Part shown: positions 38,463 through 47,542 of the stretch, piece after piece
Layout: the number at the start of each line of letters is the position of its first letter
Position numbering within the stretch: position 1 is the first letter of the stretch
Assembly: GCA_018262975.1 (NCBI GenBank)
Contig: JADFDG010000003.1
Span: 212,313-276,312, forward strand
Source of the DNA: Gammaproteobacteria bacterium
GTDB lineage: Bacteria; Pseudomonadota; Gammaproteobacteria; Pseudomonadales; JADFDG01
Direction: 5' to 3'
Length of the DNA: 64,000 bases
The notes under the pieces: model-generated
The model's database searches: none
What the model saw: the letters and a program-made list of their open reading frames with translations, nothing else
What the model was told of the DNA's origin: nothing
Translations under genes and position numbers: made by a program

Positions 38463-38480
38463 AGGGATTAAGGAATCCCT
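38463..38480. promoter_or_regulatory. Dyad AGGGATT-N4-AATCCCT upstream of the hemerythrin gene
   Basis: AGGGATT (38463-38469), spacer AAGG, AATCCCT (38474-38480): an exact seven-base inverted repeat about 65 bases upstream of the hemerythrin ATG. The 7-4-7 layout suits a CRP/FNR-type or other dimeric regulator, though the bases differ from the TTGAT-N4-ATCAA consensus of FNR/DNR. The dyad therefore lies between the hemerythrin gene and the REP unit that follows. Confidence 0.5.
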
Positions 38481-38506
38481 AAATGTTTCCTAACCCCCCA
38501 CCCCAT

Positions 38507-38530
38507 GTAGAGAGGGGGCCATGCCCCCGA
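38507..38530 (+). repeat. Single GTAG-hairpin repeat (REP), AGAG variant
   Basis: Plus unit GTAGAGAGGGGGCC..., located immediately after the plsB stop codon (plsB ends at 38533 on the minus strand). It can act as a 3' hairpin for the plsB mRNA. Confidence 0.9.
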
Positions 38531-38532
38531 CC

Positions 38533-41058
38533 CTACGACCGCTTCTTGCGCTTGCTGTCGGGTGCCGGCAGGGCCGACAGGTCCATCTTGGTGTTCTGGG
38601 CGATGTTGCGGCGGATGTCCGCCGACAGGATGCGGCGGGTGTCGGCGTCGATCTGCACCAGTTGCTCGCTGAACTCGATCTTGCCGGCCTCGTTGGTGCG
38701 GAACAGGCCCTCGCGCTTCATCGTGCGGATGAAACGCTTGATCACCTGCGCGTCGAAATATTCCGGCGAGTTGAAGGTGTAGAGGATGGCCGTGCGCTGC
38801 GCGACCAGTTGCGACAGCTTCTGCAGTTGCTCTTCGTCGAGCGTGCCGGAGCCGTGGGTAATCAGCAGCGAGATGACGATGTAGTAGCGCTCCAGCGTCT
38901 CGCGGATGCCCTGCGCCAGCACCTGCAGCTGTGCGTGCTCCAGCGTGCCGGTGGCGGGCGCCTCGAAGCGGCCGTCCTCGTTCTGCTCGATCAGGCCCAG
39001 CACCACCAGGCTCTCGATCACCTGGTCGATGTAGGGAATCACGCTGCGCTGGCCGTGGTGCAGGAACAGCTCCGGGCGCAGCGGGATGTTGATCATGCGC
39101 ACCAGCCCCACCAGCTGTTCGCGGGTGAGCGCGCGGTTCTGCAGCACCAGGTTGGCCACCAGCGACGGCAGCGCGAACAGGTGCAGCACGTTGTTGCGGA
39201 AGTAGGTGAGCGTGACCGAAGCCGCGTCGTCCAGCCACAGCAGGTCGCCCAGGCCATGCTTGTAGCGCTGGAGGATCTTCATCTTCTCGCCGTAGGCGAT
39301 CATTTCCTCCGGCGTCATGTCGGTCACGGTGAGCAGCGGGTGGTAGCCGATGTCGGCCAGCAGCCGCTTGTACAGCGCCAGTTGTTGCAGCAGCGTTTCC
39401 TCGTCCATCACCCGCTTGGGCGTGGCCAGCAGCGCCAGGCTCAGCAGGTTGATCGGGTTGACGTCGGCGGCGTCGTTGATGCGGCGGTTGATGTTGCGCG
39501 CCAGCTTCTCCACCACCGGCGGCAGCCACTCGGCATCCTCGCCGTAGCCCTTGTCTCGCCAGCCCTCGGCGTAGGTGTCGAGGAACTGCGCCAGGTCGAT
39601 GGGCGTGCCGAAGTTCAGGTGCACCTTGCCGAAGCGGTCGGACAGCTTGCCGCCGCGGCCGAACAGGCGCACCACGGTCTCGAAGAAGCCGCCCAGCGAC
39701 TCCTTCTTCTTCTGCTTGCCGTGCAGTTCCTCCACGTAGGAACCCGACTCCAGCACGCGTTCGTAGCCGATGTACACCGGCACGAAGGCGATCGGCCGCG
39801 AGGTGTCGCGCAGGAACGAGCGCATGGTCATGGCCAGCATGCCGGTGCGCGGCTGCAGCAGCCGCCCGGTACGCGAGCGGCCGCCCTCGATGAAGTACTC
39901 CACGGCGAAGCCGCGCGCGAACATCGAGTGCAGGTATTCGTAGAACACCGCCGAGTACAGCGGGTTGCCCTTGAAGGTGCGGCGCATGAAGAAGGCGCCG
40001 CCGCGGCGCAGGATCGGGCCCACCACCGGCATGTTCAGGTTGATGCCGGCGGCGATGTGCGGCGGCACCATGCCGTTCTTGTAGATGATGTACGACAGCA
40101 GCAGGTAGTCGATGTGCGAGCGGTGGCAGGGCACGTAGACGATCTCGTGCGTCCTTGCCACCGTGGTGAGGTTCTCGATGTGGTTGACCTCGACGCCCGC
40201 GTACAGCTTCTCCCACAGCCAGGAGAGCACCACTTCCAGGAAGCGGATCACCGTGTGGCTGTAGTCGGAGGCGATCTCGTTGGCGTATTCCCAAGCCGCC
40301 TCGGTGCTTTCCTCCACCGTGCGGTTCTTTTCCTTCGCGTCGGCGGCGATGGCGTCCTTCACCGCCGGCGACCCGATCAGCGTGTCCACCAGCGTGCGGC
40401 GGTGCGACAGGTCCGGGCCGATCATCGCCTCGCGCTCGCGGCGGAAGTGCACGCGCAGCACGCGGCCAAGCTTGCGCGCGGTGCGCTCTTCGCCGAGGTC
40501 CTCGGCCAGCAGCTCCTTCACCGACACCGGCTGGCTGAACTGCACGAAGGTCTGGCGGCCGTTGAACACCACCATGAGGATTTTCTTGAGGAAGCCCTGC
40601 GCGCTCCAGGTATCGGACAGCAGGATGCGGAACAGCGACTTCTCGCGGTCCGGGCGGCGGCCCCAGTACACCGACACCGGCACCACCTGCACGTCCGGTG
40701 ACTTGTCGCCGGCGCAGGCGGTCATCAGCCGCTCGACGCGCTTGGAGATGTACGGCACGCGGTAGCGGCCGAGGAAGAAGCCGTCGTTCTTGGTCAGGCA
40801 GAAGAAGGCGCGGTCGGCGCCCGTGCCGCGCAGGCCGCTCGGACGCGACGGCGGCGGCAGGCCCAGGCGCGCGCACTCGTGTTCCACCACCAGCAGGTTG
40901 GACAGCGACTTGTCCTGCAGCGCGTAGACGATCGGCCGCTTGGGATCGATGCCCAGGGTGGAGAAGTCCTGCGGCAGGCGGTGGGTGCGCACCCACAGGA
41001 ACAGGAACTTGCGCAGCAGGAACAGGAAGATGCTGTCGAGGCCAAGCCAACGCTTCAT
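38533..41058 (-). CDS. plsB: Glycerol-3-phosphate 1-O-acyltransferase
   Basis: Inner-membrane acyltransferase of 841 aa (E. coli 807 aa) that starts phospholipid synthesis from acyl-CoA or acyl-ACP and glycerol 3-phosphate. The HX4D catalytic motif is in VPCHRSHIDYLLLSYIIYKNG. Blocks II-IV follow: GGAFFMRRTFKGNPLYSAV, YFIEGGRSRTGRL and the proline block FVPVYIGYERVLE. The long C-terminal extension is normal for PlsB. The frame is open further upstream, but the ATG at 41058 gives the family N-terminus. A 215-base gap separates it from the next, divergent gene; no clear operator is seen there. Confidence 0.96.
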   Translation of the reverse strand: MKRWLGLDSIFLFLLRKFLFLWVRTHRLPQDFSTLGIDPKRPIVYALQDKSLSNLLVVEHECARLGLPPPSRPSGLRGTGADRAFFCLTKNDGFFLGRYRVPYISKRVERLMTACAGDKSPDVQVVPVSVYWGRRPDREKSLFRILLSDTWSAQGFLKKILMVVFNGRQTFVQFSQPVSVKELLAEDLGEERTARKLGRVLRVHFRREREAMIGPDLSHRRTLVDTLIGSPAVKDAIAADAKEKNRTVEESTEAAWEYANEIASDYSHTVIRFLEVVLSWLWEKLYAGVEVNHIENLTTVARTHEIVYVPCHRSHIDYLLLSYIIYKNGMVPPHIAAGINLNMPVVGPILRRGGAFFMRRTFKGNPLYSAVFYEYLHSMFARGFAVEYFIEGGRSRTGRLLQPRTGMLAMTMRSFLRDTSRPIAFVPVYIGYERVLESGSYVEELHGKQKKKESLGGFFETVVRLFGRGGKLSDRFGKVHLNFGTPIDLAQFLDTYAEGWRDKGYGEDAEWLPPVVEKLARNINRRINDAADVNPINLLSLALLATPKRVMDEETLLQQLALYKRLLADIGYHPLLTVTDMTPEEMIAYGEKMKILQRYKHGLGDLLWLDDAASVTLTYFRNNVLHLFALPSLVANLVLQNRALTREQLVGLVRMINIPLRPELFLHHGQRSVIPYIDQVIESLVVLGLIEQNEDGRFEAPATGTLEHAQLQVLAQGIRETLERYYIVISLLITHGSGTLDEEQLQKLSQLVAQRTAILYTFNSPEYFDAQVIKRFIRTMKREGLFRTNEAGKIEFSEQLVQIDADTRRILSADIRRNIAQNTKMDLSALPAPDSKRKKRS

Positions 41059-41273
41059 TTTTCTTGGATGTTCCGTGCAGTTTCGAGGGCGTTCCCGGCG
41101 GGGGAACGCAAGCGGAGGCGGCTAGTCTAGCCAAGGCCTCCGGGCGCATGACCCGCCCCGGCTGGCCAGATGTAACAACTTGTGAGGGGCGGGCTGGCGG
41201 GGTTGCCGGGCATCCCCTAGAGTCGCGGCTCGACCCGCCGGTCATCCATCCGCGCAGTTACCGGGAGCCCGCC

Positions 41274-42287
41274 ATGAAAGTGATCGAACTGACCCGCTTC
41301 GGCCTCGACGGCCTGGTTGCCGCCGAACGCCCCGTGCCCACCCCCGGCCACGGCGAGGTGCTGGTGCGCCTGAAGGGCGCGTCGCTGAATTTCCATGACA
41401 TCGCCACCCTGCTGGGCATGGCCAATCCGCGCATGAAGCTGCCGTGCGTGCCGCTGTCCGACGGCGCCGGCGAGATCGCCGGCCTGGGCGCGGGCGTGAC
41501 CGGCCTGACCATCGGCACGCGCGTGGCCAGCACCTTCTTCCCGCGCTGGCAGTCCGGTGCCCCCACCCGCTGGAAACTCTCCGACGTGCCCGGCGAGCAG
41601 CGCGACGGTTGCTGGGCCGATTACGTGGTGCTGCCGGCCGACGCGGTGGTGCCGGTGCCGGAGCACCTGACGGACCTCGAGGCCGCCACGTTGCCGTGTG
41701 CCGCGCTCACCGCCTGGCGCGCGGTGGTGGTGGAAGCGAAGGTGAAGGCCGGCGACCGCGTGTTGCTGCAAGGCACCGGCGGCGTGTCGCTGTTCGCGCT
41801 GCAGTTCGCGAAGCTGCTCGGCGCCGAGACCATCATCACCTCCAGTTCCGACGAGAAGCTGGCGCGCGCGCAGGCGCTGGGCGCCGACCACACCATCAAC
41901 TACAAGACCACCCCGCAGTGGGGCAAGCGCGCCCGCGAACTGTCCGGCGGCGAGGGCGTGGACTTGGTGGTGGAAGTGGGTGGCTCGGGCACCTTCAACG
42001 AATCGCTGAACGCGCTGAAGATCGGCGGCCACATCAGCATGATCGGCGTGCTCACCGGCGTGGCCGACGTGATTCCCACCGCGAAGATCATGTCGATGAA
42101 CGCCGCGGTGAAGGGCATTACCGTGGGTTCGCGCGAAGATTTCCTGGCCATGAACCGTGCGATCGCGGTGGCGAAGCTCAAGCCGGTGATCGGGCAGGTG
42201 CTGCCGTTCGCGCAGGCGAAGGAAGCCTATGCGCTGATGCAGCGCGGCGGCCACTTCGGCAAGATCGCCATCGACCTCACCGCCTGA
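41274..42287 (+). CDS. Zinc-less MDR oxidoreductase (quinone oxidoreductase-like)
   Basis: Protein of 337 aa of the medium-chain dehydrogenase/reductase superfamily. The N-terminal GroES-like domain has SLNFHDIATLLGMANPRMKLPCVPLSDGAGEIAGLG. The Cys of the catalytic zinc site is replaced by the NFHD of quinone oxidoreductases, so zinc is unlikely to be used in catalysis. The Rossmann domain has LLQGTGGVSLFALQFAKLLGAETIITSSS, and DLVVEVGGSGTFNESLNALKIGG follows. It likely reduces an activated alkene or quinone with NADPH; the substrate is unknown. It is alone between plsB and the converging lipoprotein gene. Confidence 0.85.
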   Translation: MKVIELTRFGLDGLVAAERPVPTPGHGEVLVRLKGASLNFHDIATLLGMANPRMKLPCVPLSDGAGEIAGLGAGVTGLTIGTRVASTFFPRWQSGAPTRWKLSDVPGEQRDGCWADYVVLPADAVVPVPEHLTDLEAATLPCAALTAWRAVVVEAKVKAGDRVLLQGTGGVSLFALQFAKLLGAETIITSSSDEKLARAQALGADHTINYKTTPQWGKRARELSGGEGVDLVVEVGGSGTFNESLNALKIGGHISMIGVLTGVADVIPTAKIMSMNAAVKGITVGSREDFLAMNRAIAVAKLKPVIGQVLPFAQAKEAYALMQRGGHFGKIAIDLTA

Positions 42288-42290
42288 GCG

Positions 42291-43337
42291 TTACAGCAGG
42301 TCGGAAATATCGGCGGCCGGCGGCGGCGGGTCGTCGGGGAAGGTACCGAGCGCGCCCATCGGCGTGCGGTGGCCGGTCTGCTCGGTCCAGATGCGATCCG
42401 ACAGGGTCAGCATGATGTCGCCGGCGATGGCGTCCAGCATGCGGTAGTCGTGGTTGGGCGTGTAGCGCGCGCTCACCGCGGCGAACTCCCGCATCGCGGC
42501 CTTCGCGGCGGCGAGGTCACCGCCGTTCGCGGTGGCCAGCGCCCACACCACGTAGCCCAGGCGCATGCCGTCCTTTTCGCCGGCACGTGCGATGTCGATG
42601 ATCTGCTGCAGCGGATCGACGTTGTCCGGTGCCAGCATCGGCACCACGTGCCAGATGGTGGCGCGCAGCGCCAGCGGCAGGTCCCACCAGCGCGCGCTGT
42701 CCACGCAGGTGGACAGGTGCATGACCTGCGTGGCGACGTCGCGCGGTACGTTCATGGCCTGTCCGGACTGGGTGTCGTTCATCACCGCCTGCACGCCGGA
42801 CAGCAGTCCCACCAGGAATACCAGTTCGTCGGTCCTGTCGCGCAGGCGGGGGCATCGAACCTCGGCGCGCTCCAGTTGCAGTTCGTAGTGCGACACGAAA
42901 CGCCGCCAGGCGGCGTATTCGCGGTGCGCGGCCTGCGCGTGCAGGCGCTTCTGGGCGATGCGCGCGTCCTGCGCGGTGACCGGGTCCTGGGCGCGCATGG
43001 CGCGCAGGAAGGCCAGTTCGTGCTCGGCGGCGCGGAATTCGTGGCAAACGCCGCCGCCCAGCAGCAGCAGGATGGCCACGCGATCCACGTCGGTGCCCAC
43101 CCCTTCCAGCGAAATGGTGGGGGCACCCAGCCCCTCGGCCGCACGGCAGCCGATGCGGAAGTCGTCGTAGGTGAGCGCGTTCGGCAGGGCGACGCCGGTG
43201 GCGAAATTCATCGCCATGTCGCCGGCGATGCGATAGGGCGAGCAGCCGGCCAGCAGGACGAGCGCAACCGCCAGCAACGCGCGCAGGGCGTTTGCCGGTA
43301 GCAGGGCAAGGCGCTGGTGGGCAGTCGGGTAGGGCAT
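42291..43337 (-). CDS. Predicted lipoprotein of unknown function
   Basis: Protein of 348 aa. The N-terminal signal ends in a lipobox VLLAGC with C32 as lipidated cysteine. The rest is a helical periplasmic domain without a recognised motif; three or four cysteines follow (RIGCRAAEG, GVCHEFRAA, RCPRLRD, LSTCVDS). The protein faces the periplasm, and since residue +2 after the cysteine is Ser rather than Asp, outer-membrane sorting is likely. It is close upstream of the papain-like protease gene (83 bases between them) on the same strand. I do not recognise the family. Confidence 0.6.
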   Translation of the reverse strand: MPYPTAHQRLALLPANALRALLAVALVLLAGCSPYRIAGDMAMNFATGVALPNALTYDDFRIGCRAAEGLGAPTISLEGVGTDVDRVAILLLLGGGVCHEFRAAEHELAFLRAMRAQDPVTAQDARIAQKRLHAQAAHREYAAWRRFVSHYELQLERAEVRCPRLRDRTDELVFLVGLLSGVQAVMNDTQSGQAMNVPRDVATQVMHLSTCVDSARWWDLPLALRATIWHVVPMLAPDNVDPLQQIIDIARAGEKDGMRLGYVVWALATANGGDLAAAKAAMREFAAVSARYTPNHDYRMLDAIAGDIMLTLSDRIWTEQTGHRTPMGALGTFPDDPPPPAADISDLL

Positions 43338-43419
43338 CCGGGCCGCGATTATTGTTTGGCAGCCACTCTACCACCGGCGGGCCGGCCGGCATTGGCCGGC
43401 GCGACGGACGTGCCGGGCG

Positions 43420-44559
43420 CTACGGGGCGGCGTCCGCCGGTGCCTCCGCTTCGCTGTCGGTCAGGAAGAACAGCGTCTCGGTGTGGCGGTTGAGCGGCAG
43501 CTTGTCGATCAGCGCCGGCGCGTAGACCCAGCCACCACCGTACTCGTCCTGCCAGTCGGTACCCCAGGAGTTGAGGATGCGCAGGGCGTCGGCGCAGCCT
43601 TCCTCGTTGCAGAAGCGGCTGTAGCCGGTAACGGTAATGGCGTGCATGTAGTCCGGGCATTCCTCGGGCGTGGCCACCTGCCCTTCAATTTCCGCCATGC
43701 ACACGTTGATGCCGACTACCCGGTCACTGGCGAGCACCCCGGTGAGCACGCGCATCACGTCGTCGTAATAATCCTCCCAGGGCGTGTCGGGGTCTTCCTC
43801 GCCCGGCAGTGACACGCCGGCGGTCGTCTCCAGTGCCGGCAGGGGCGCCGGTGTGTCGCAGTCCTCCGGTACCAGCAGTCTGGCGGCGGCAACCTGCGGG
43901 TGCAGCAGGCCCTCGTCACCGAGTTCCGGCACCTCGGCGCCATGCAGGCCGGCCCAGGTGCGGATGGACGGGTAGGCGCTGCCGATCTCGTCCTCGATCT
44001 CCGCCACCGGGTCGGTACCCTGCAGCAGCAGGTACATCTCGCGCATGCCCTGCGCGAGATTACGCAGATGCAGCGACTCGAGCAGTTCCTCGAGGGGCTC
44101 CCGGGTCTGCGATTCGGTCAACTGGTAGTAGGGCACGCACGCTTCAGTGGGCAGTCCCTCGCCACTCTCCGCCTCGCGCACCGCGCGGCGCACGGATTCC
44201 ATGCCGTCGCCGCCTTCCTGCATGAACAGCCCGACTTCCTCGTGCTCGTGGAGCGACAGGCCGAGCGTGGACAGGCGGTTTTCCGGCCGGTCGTCGCGGC
44301 AATCGAGGCTGCCGCGCAGGCAGCGGTGGTTTTCCAGCACGTAGGCAGCCTGGAACGCGTAGCAGAAACCCAGGCGGTCCTGCGAACGCACCACCGGCAG
44401 GTATTCGTCATCGACGAGGATGTCGGAAGAGACGTCGCGCGTGTATTCCTCCGGGAATGCCACGAAGGCGTAGTCCCAGGCACTGGCGAGCGGCGCGGCG
44501 GCAAGACCCAGCGCCAGCAGGGCGGCGCGGGCGGTGAACGGCGGGCGGAACAGGTTCAT
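43420..44559 (-). CDS. Exported papain-like (C1A) cysteine protease
   Basis: Protein of 379 aa. A signal peptide (about residues 1-27) is followed by a papain-type catalytic core: oxyanion Q60 and nucleophile C66 in RSQDRLGFCYAFQAAYVLE, catalytic H306 in YMHAITVTGY and N330 in LRILNSWGTDW. The spacing is that of C1A peptidases, with a 240-residue insertion between Cys and His and several extra cysteines. No propeptide inhibitor domain is obvious. The frame is open upstream; the ATG at 44559 begins the signal. The next gene upstream (44571) is on the same strand, 11 bases away, so they form an operon. Bacterial targets are unknown. Confidence 0.8.
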   Translation of the reverse strand: MNLFRPPFTARAALLALGLAAAPLASAWDYAFVAFPEEYTRDVSSDILVDDEYLPVVRSQDRLGFCYAFQAAYVLENHRCLRGSLDCRDDRPENRLSTLGLSLHEHEEVGLFMQEGGDGMESVRRAVREAESGEGLPTEACVPYYQLTESQTREPLEELLESLHLRNLAQGMREMYLLLQGTDPVAEIEDEIGSAYPSIRTWAGLHGAEVPELGDEGLLHPQVAAARLLVPEDCDTPAPLPALETTAGVSLPGEEDPDTPWEDYYDDVMRVLTGVLASDRVVGINVCMAEIEGQVATPEECPDYMHAITVTGYSRFCNEEGCADALRILNSWGTDWQDEYGGGWVYAPALIDKLPLNRHTETLFFLTDSEAEAPADAAP

Positions 44560-44570
44560 CGGCGGCGCAC

Positions 44571-45197
44571 TCAGTTGAACAGCAGGACGTAGCGGCTGTC
44601 GGCGTTGCCGCGGTTGATCACGCGCACGCGGTACTCGGCGCGCTTCGGCACCGCCCAGCGGCACTGCTCGTCGGCCGGCGATGCGGCGCTCGAGCAGGCG
44701 ACCTTGCGGCGCTTGCCGAGGACCTGCAGGTCGATGTCGGCGGCGCCGTCGCCCCACAGTACGATGGCGGCGTCCTCGTCGCCCTCGAACAGCAGCGGGT
44801 AGACGTCGGTTTCACCGGCCTTCACCAGCGCGTCCTTGCGGCGCACGCCCTCGTTGCCGACCAGTCCGCGAGTGGTGTCCTGCAGGCGCGACTCCTCGAT
44901 CAGCGTGAGCAGTTCCGGTTTCATTTCCGACAGCGACTCGGCGCGCAGCAGCAGGTGGTCGGCGCGTGCGCGCAACGGATCGGGCTGGCCGTCGGCGGCG
45001 GCCGGCGCCTGCGCGAGGATCATGCGTGCGGCCACCGTCATCATCAGCGCGTCGTCGCGTGCCTCGCCCAGGCGCGCCAGGTCCTGCGCGGTGGCCAGCG
45101 CGTTCACGGCGGGCAGGGCAGTGGTGTCGGCGGCGTGGGCCGGCGCGGCGGTCGCCAGCAGCAGGCAGGCGGACAGCAACAGGCGGGACGGCTTCAT
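44571..45197 (-). CDS. Exported protein of unknown function, upstream of the papain-like protease
   Basis: Protein of 208 aa with a clear signal peptide (MKPSRLLLSACLLLATAAPAHA). The middle is helical and acidic (LTLIEESRLQDTTRGLVGNE), and the C-terminal part (DAAIVLWGDGAADIDLQVLG) has a beta pattern with two cysteines in RKVACSSAASPADEQCRW. It overlaps the previous gene by four bases and is followed 11 bases later by the papain-like protease, so it may be a partner or inhibitor (inference). The family is not recognised. Confidence 0.7.
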   Translation of the reverse strand: MKPSRLLLSACLLLATAAPAHAADTTALPAVNALATAQDLARLGEARDDALMMTVAARMILAQAPAAADGQPDPLRARADHLLLRAESLSEMKPELLTLIEESRLQDTTRGLVGNEGVRRKDALVKAGETDVYPLLFEGDEDAAIVLWGDGAADIDLQVLGKRRKVACSSAASPADEQCRWAVPKRAEYRVRVINRGNADSRYVLLFN

Positions 45198-45682
45198 GGC
45201 GTGCTCCGGGGCTTGCGCGGGGTGAGCGGGATGTCCTTGGCCACCGGTTGCTGGAAGGCCTTGGTGTACAGGTACCAGCTGCTGATCCAGCTGCCGTCGG
45301 CGAACCGGCAGTACTGCACCTCGCGCCGGCCTTCGGCGTCGTGGTAGAGCACGAAGCCCTGTCCGCCCACGGTCTCGCAGTAGGCCGCCGACGGGTTGTA
45401 ACCGCCGGGCGCGTAACTCAGGTCAGGTGTGGCGCGCTTGCGCAGTGCCTGGATGGCCTCGCACTGCTCCAGGCGTTCGGCGCAGTCGCGGTCCACCGGC
45501 ACGTCCTCGAAGGTCACGGTGGTGAACGACCGCATGCCGTCGGGCGTGCGCTGCCACAGCGTGAGGCTGCCGGCATCGGCGGCACGTGCATCGAGGGATT
45601 TCACGGTTTCGCCCGGCGTCTGGCAGCCGGCCAGGACCGCGAGCAGGGGCAGCAGCAGGAGAAGGCGCATGGCCGGATCCAT
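45194..45682 (-). CDS. Predicted lipoprotein with DUF333-like segment
   Basis: Protein of 162 aa. Lipobox LAVLAGC with C20. The segment GYNPSAAYCETVGGQGFVLYHD (near 115) followed by REVQYCRFADGSWISSWYLY resembles the DUF333 family: paired cysteines, an NPA-like start and a DGS turn. Function unknown; DUF333 proteins are usually secreted or lipid-anchored. The start could be 45682 or the internal ATG at 45670. It is the first gene of a minus-strand operon with the next exported protein and the protease, diverging from the VWA gene. Confidence 0.65.
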   Translation of the reverse strand: MDPAMRLLLLLPLLAVLAGCQTPGETVKSLDARAADAGSLTLWQRTPDGMRSFTTVTFEDVPVDRDCAERLEQCEAIQALRKRATPDLSYAPGGYNPSAAYCETVGGQGFVLYHDAEGRREVQYCRFADGSWISSWYLYTKAFQQPVAKDIPLTPRKPRSTP

Positions 45683-45751
45683 TGGCGCGGCGGGTGGCCG
45701 CGGGGTTACCCCGATGGTGCGCGAAGGCGGCCGGAAGGGACAAGGCGTCCG

Positions 45752-45775
45752 CGGGGGAAATATTTTTTGCCCCCG
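45752..45775. promoter_or_regulatory. Dyad CGGGGG...CCCCCG in the lipoprotein/VWA divergent gap
   Basis: CGGGGG (45752-45757) and CCCCCG (45770-45775) flank an AT-rich loop AAATATTTTTTG, in the 156-base gap between the divergent lipoprotein operon and the VWA gene. The AT-rich centre inside an exact dyad could be a promoter core or a regulator site shared by both operons. The evidence is the dyad only. Confidence 0.4.
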
Positions 45776-45838
45776 TTAACCCCGCCCGACCGGCTGCTGC
45801 GTTGATAGTGTTGTCACAACCCGAACCGGAGTCCCGCC

Positions 45839-47458
45839 ATGAAACAGCCCGCCCGTTTTGTCGTCACCGCCCTCGCCCTGGCCGTCATTGCCGGCTGCGG
45901 TGGCATGCGCGAGAAGGAGGAGGCCGCGCCCGCCGCCGCGGTGTCGAGCCAGGAAGCAAGAATGGTGGAACGCGTCGCCACCGGCATGGCCGCGCCGGCG
46001 CCGATGATGTCCGCTGACTGGGCCATGCAGCCGCCGCCGGAATCGCGCGAGAAATACGCCGACCTCGAGGACAACCCGGTGCACGTGGCCGCGAAGGATC
46101 CCGTGTCCACCTTCAGCCTGGACGTGGACACCGGCAGCTACAGCAACGTGCGCCGCTACCTGCGCAGCGGCCAGCTGCCGCCGCAGGACGCCGTGCGCGT
46201 GGAGGAGATGGTCAACTATTTCCGCTACGACTACCCGGCACCGACCGGCGAGCATCCGTTCGGCGTGGGTACCGAGGTGGCCCGCGCGCCGTGGAATCCC
46301 GAGCACCTGCTGGTGCGCATCGGCGTGAAGGCGCAGGCGCCGGATGCGGTGCCGATGCCGCCGGCCAACCTGGTGTTCCTGGTGGACGTGTCCGGCTCGA
46401 TGCACGACCCGGACAAGTTGCCGCTGGTGCGCGCGTCTCTGAAGATGCTGGTGGACCAGTTGCGCCCGGAGGACAAGGTCTCGCTGGTGGTCTACGCCGG
46501 CCGCACCGCGGTTGAGTTGCCCAGCACGCCGGGCTCGAAGAAGGCCGAGATCCTCGCCGCCATCGACCGCCTGGAGGCCGGTGGCTCCACCGCCGGTGAA
46601 GCGGCCATCCGCCTGGCCTACCAGCAGGCGCGCGCCGGTTTCATCAAGGGCGGCGTCAACCGCATCCTCATGGCCACCGACGGTGATTTCAACGTCGGCG
46701 TGACCGACCAGGAGACGCTGGAAGGCATGGTCGAGCGCGAGCGCGCCGATGGCATCTCGCTGTCGATGCTCGCCTACGGCACCGGCAACGTGAACGATGC
46801 GCTGATGGAGCAGCTGGCCGACAAGGGCAACGGCAACTACAGCTACATCGACTCGGTGGACGAAGCGCGCAAGGTGCTGGTGGACGAAATGGCGTCCACG
46901 CTGCAGACGGTCGCCAAGGACGTGAAGGTGCAGGTGGAATTCAACCCGGCGCTGGTCGCCGAGTACCGCCTGATCGGCTACGAGAACCGCATGCTGCGCG
47001 AGGAAGATTTCCGCAACGACAAGATCGACGCCGGTGAAGTGGGTGCCGGTCGCGCGGTGACCGCGCTGTACGAAGTGACCCCGGTCGGTGCGAAGACCCT
47101 GCACGGTGATCGCCGCTACGAAACCACCGACAAGCCGGCGGCCACCGCGAAGCACGGCAATGAACTGGCCTTCGTGCGCGTGCGCTACAAGCAGCCGGAT
47201 GGCGACAGCGCGGTGGAATTCGCGCAGCCGGTGGTCAAGCCGGCGACCGTGGGCACGGGCAGCGACGACCTGCGCTTCGCGGCGTCGGTGGCCGGCTTCG
47301 GCCAGTTGCTGCGCGGCGGCAAGTACACCGGCCAGTGGTCGTACGATGACGCCGCCACGCTGGCACGTGGCGCCACCGGCAAGGACGAGGACGGTTGGCG
47401 CGGCGAGTTCGTGCGCCTGGTGAAGACCGCCGCAGCCCTGGCCGGGGGCGCGCGCTGA
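45839..47458 (+). CDS. YfbK-like von Willebrand factor A lipoprotein
   Basis: Protein of 539 aa. Lipobox AVIAGC (C20), then a low-complexity linker and the YfbK N-terminal domain (DPVSTFSLDVDTGSYSNVRR and VRVEEMVNYFRYDYPAP). A VWA domain follows with an intact MIDAS motif DVSGSM in LVFLVDVSGSMHDPDKL and the metal loop ATDGDFNVGV. The C-terminal beta domain has ELAFVRVRYKQPDGD. It is probably anchored in the envelope and binds a partner through its metal site. It precedes the ECF sigma factor by 84 bases on the same strand, so it may share that regulon. Confidence 0.88.
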   Translation: MKQPARFVVTALALAVIAGCGGMREKEEAAPAAAVSSQEARMVERVATGMAAPAPMMSADWAMQPPPESREKYADLEDNPVHVAAKDPVSTFSLDVDTGSYSNVRRYLRSGQLPPQDAVRVEEMVNYFRYDYPAPTGEHPFGVGTEVARAPWNPEHLLVRIGVKAQAPDAVPMPPANLVFLVDVSGSMHDPDKLPLVRASLKMLVDQLRPEDKVSLVVYAGRTAVELPSTPGSKKAEILAAIDRLEAGGSTAGEAAIRLAYQQARAGFIKGGVNRILMATDGDFNVGVTDQETLEGMVERERADGISLSMLAYGTGNVNDALMEQLADKGNGNYSYIDSVDEARKVLVDEMASTLQTVAKDVKVQVEFNPALVAEYRLIGYENRMLREEDFRNDKIDAGEVGAGRAVTALYEVTPVGAKTLHGDRRYETTDKPAATAKHGNELAFVRVRYKQPDGDSAVEFAQPVVKPATVGTGSDDLRFAASVAGFGQLLRGGKYTGQWSYDDAATLARGATGKDEDGWRGEFVRLVKTAAALAGGAR

Positions 47459-47542
47459 GCGCCACGGCGGCCACAGGCAGGCGATGATCGGTTAGAGTCG
47501 GGGCCATAACCGCCCCGATTCTCCGGCCACATCCACCAGCCC

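Noticed and set aside
40698..41273. 5' extension of the MDR oxidoreductase frame into plsB
   Set aside because: The extension is antisense to plsB and arginine/serine-rich; the ATG at 41274 gives the family N-terminus.
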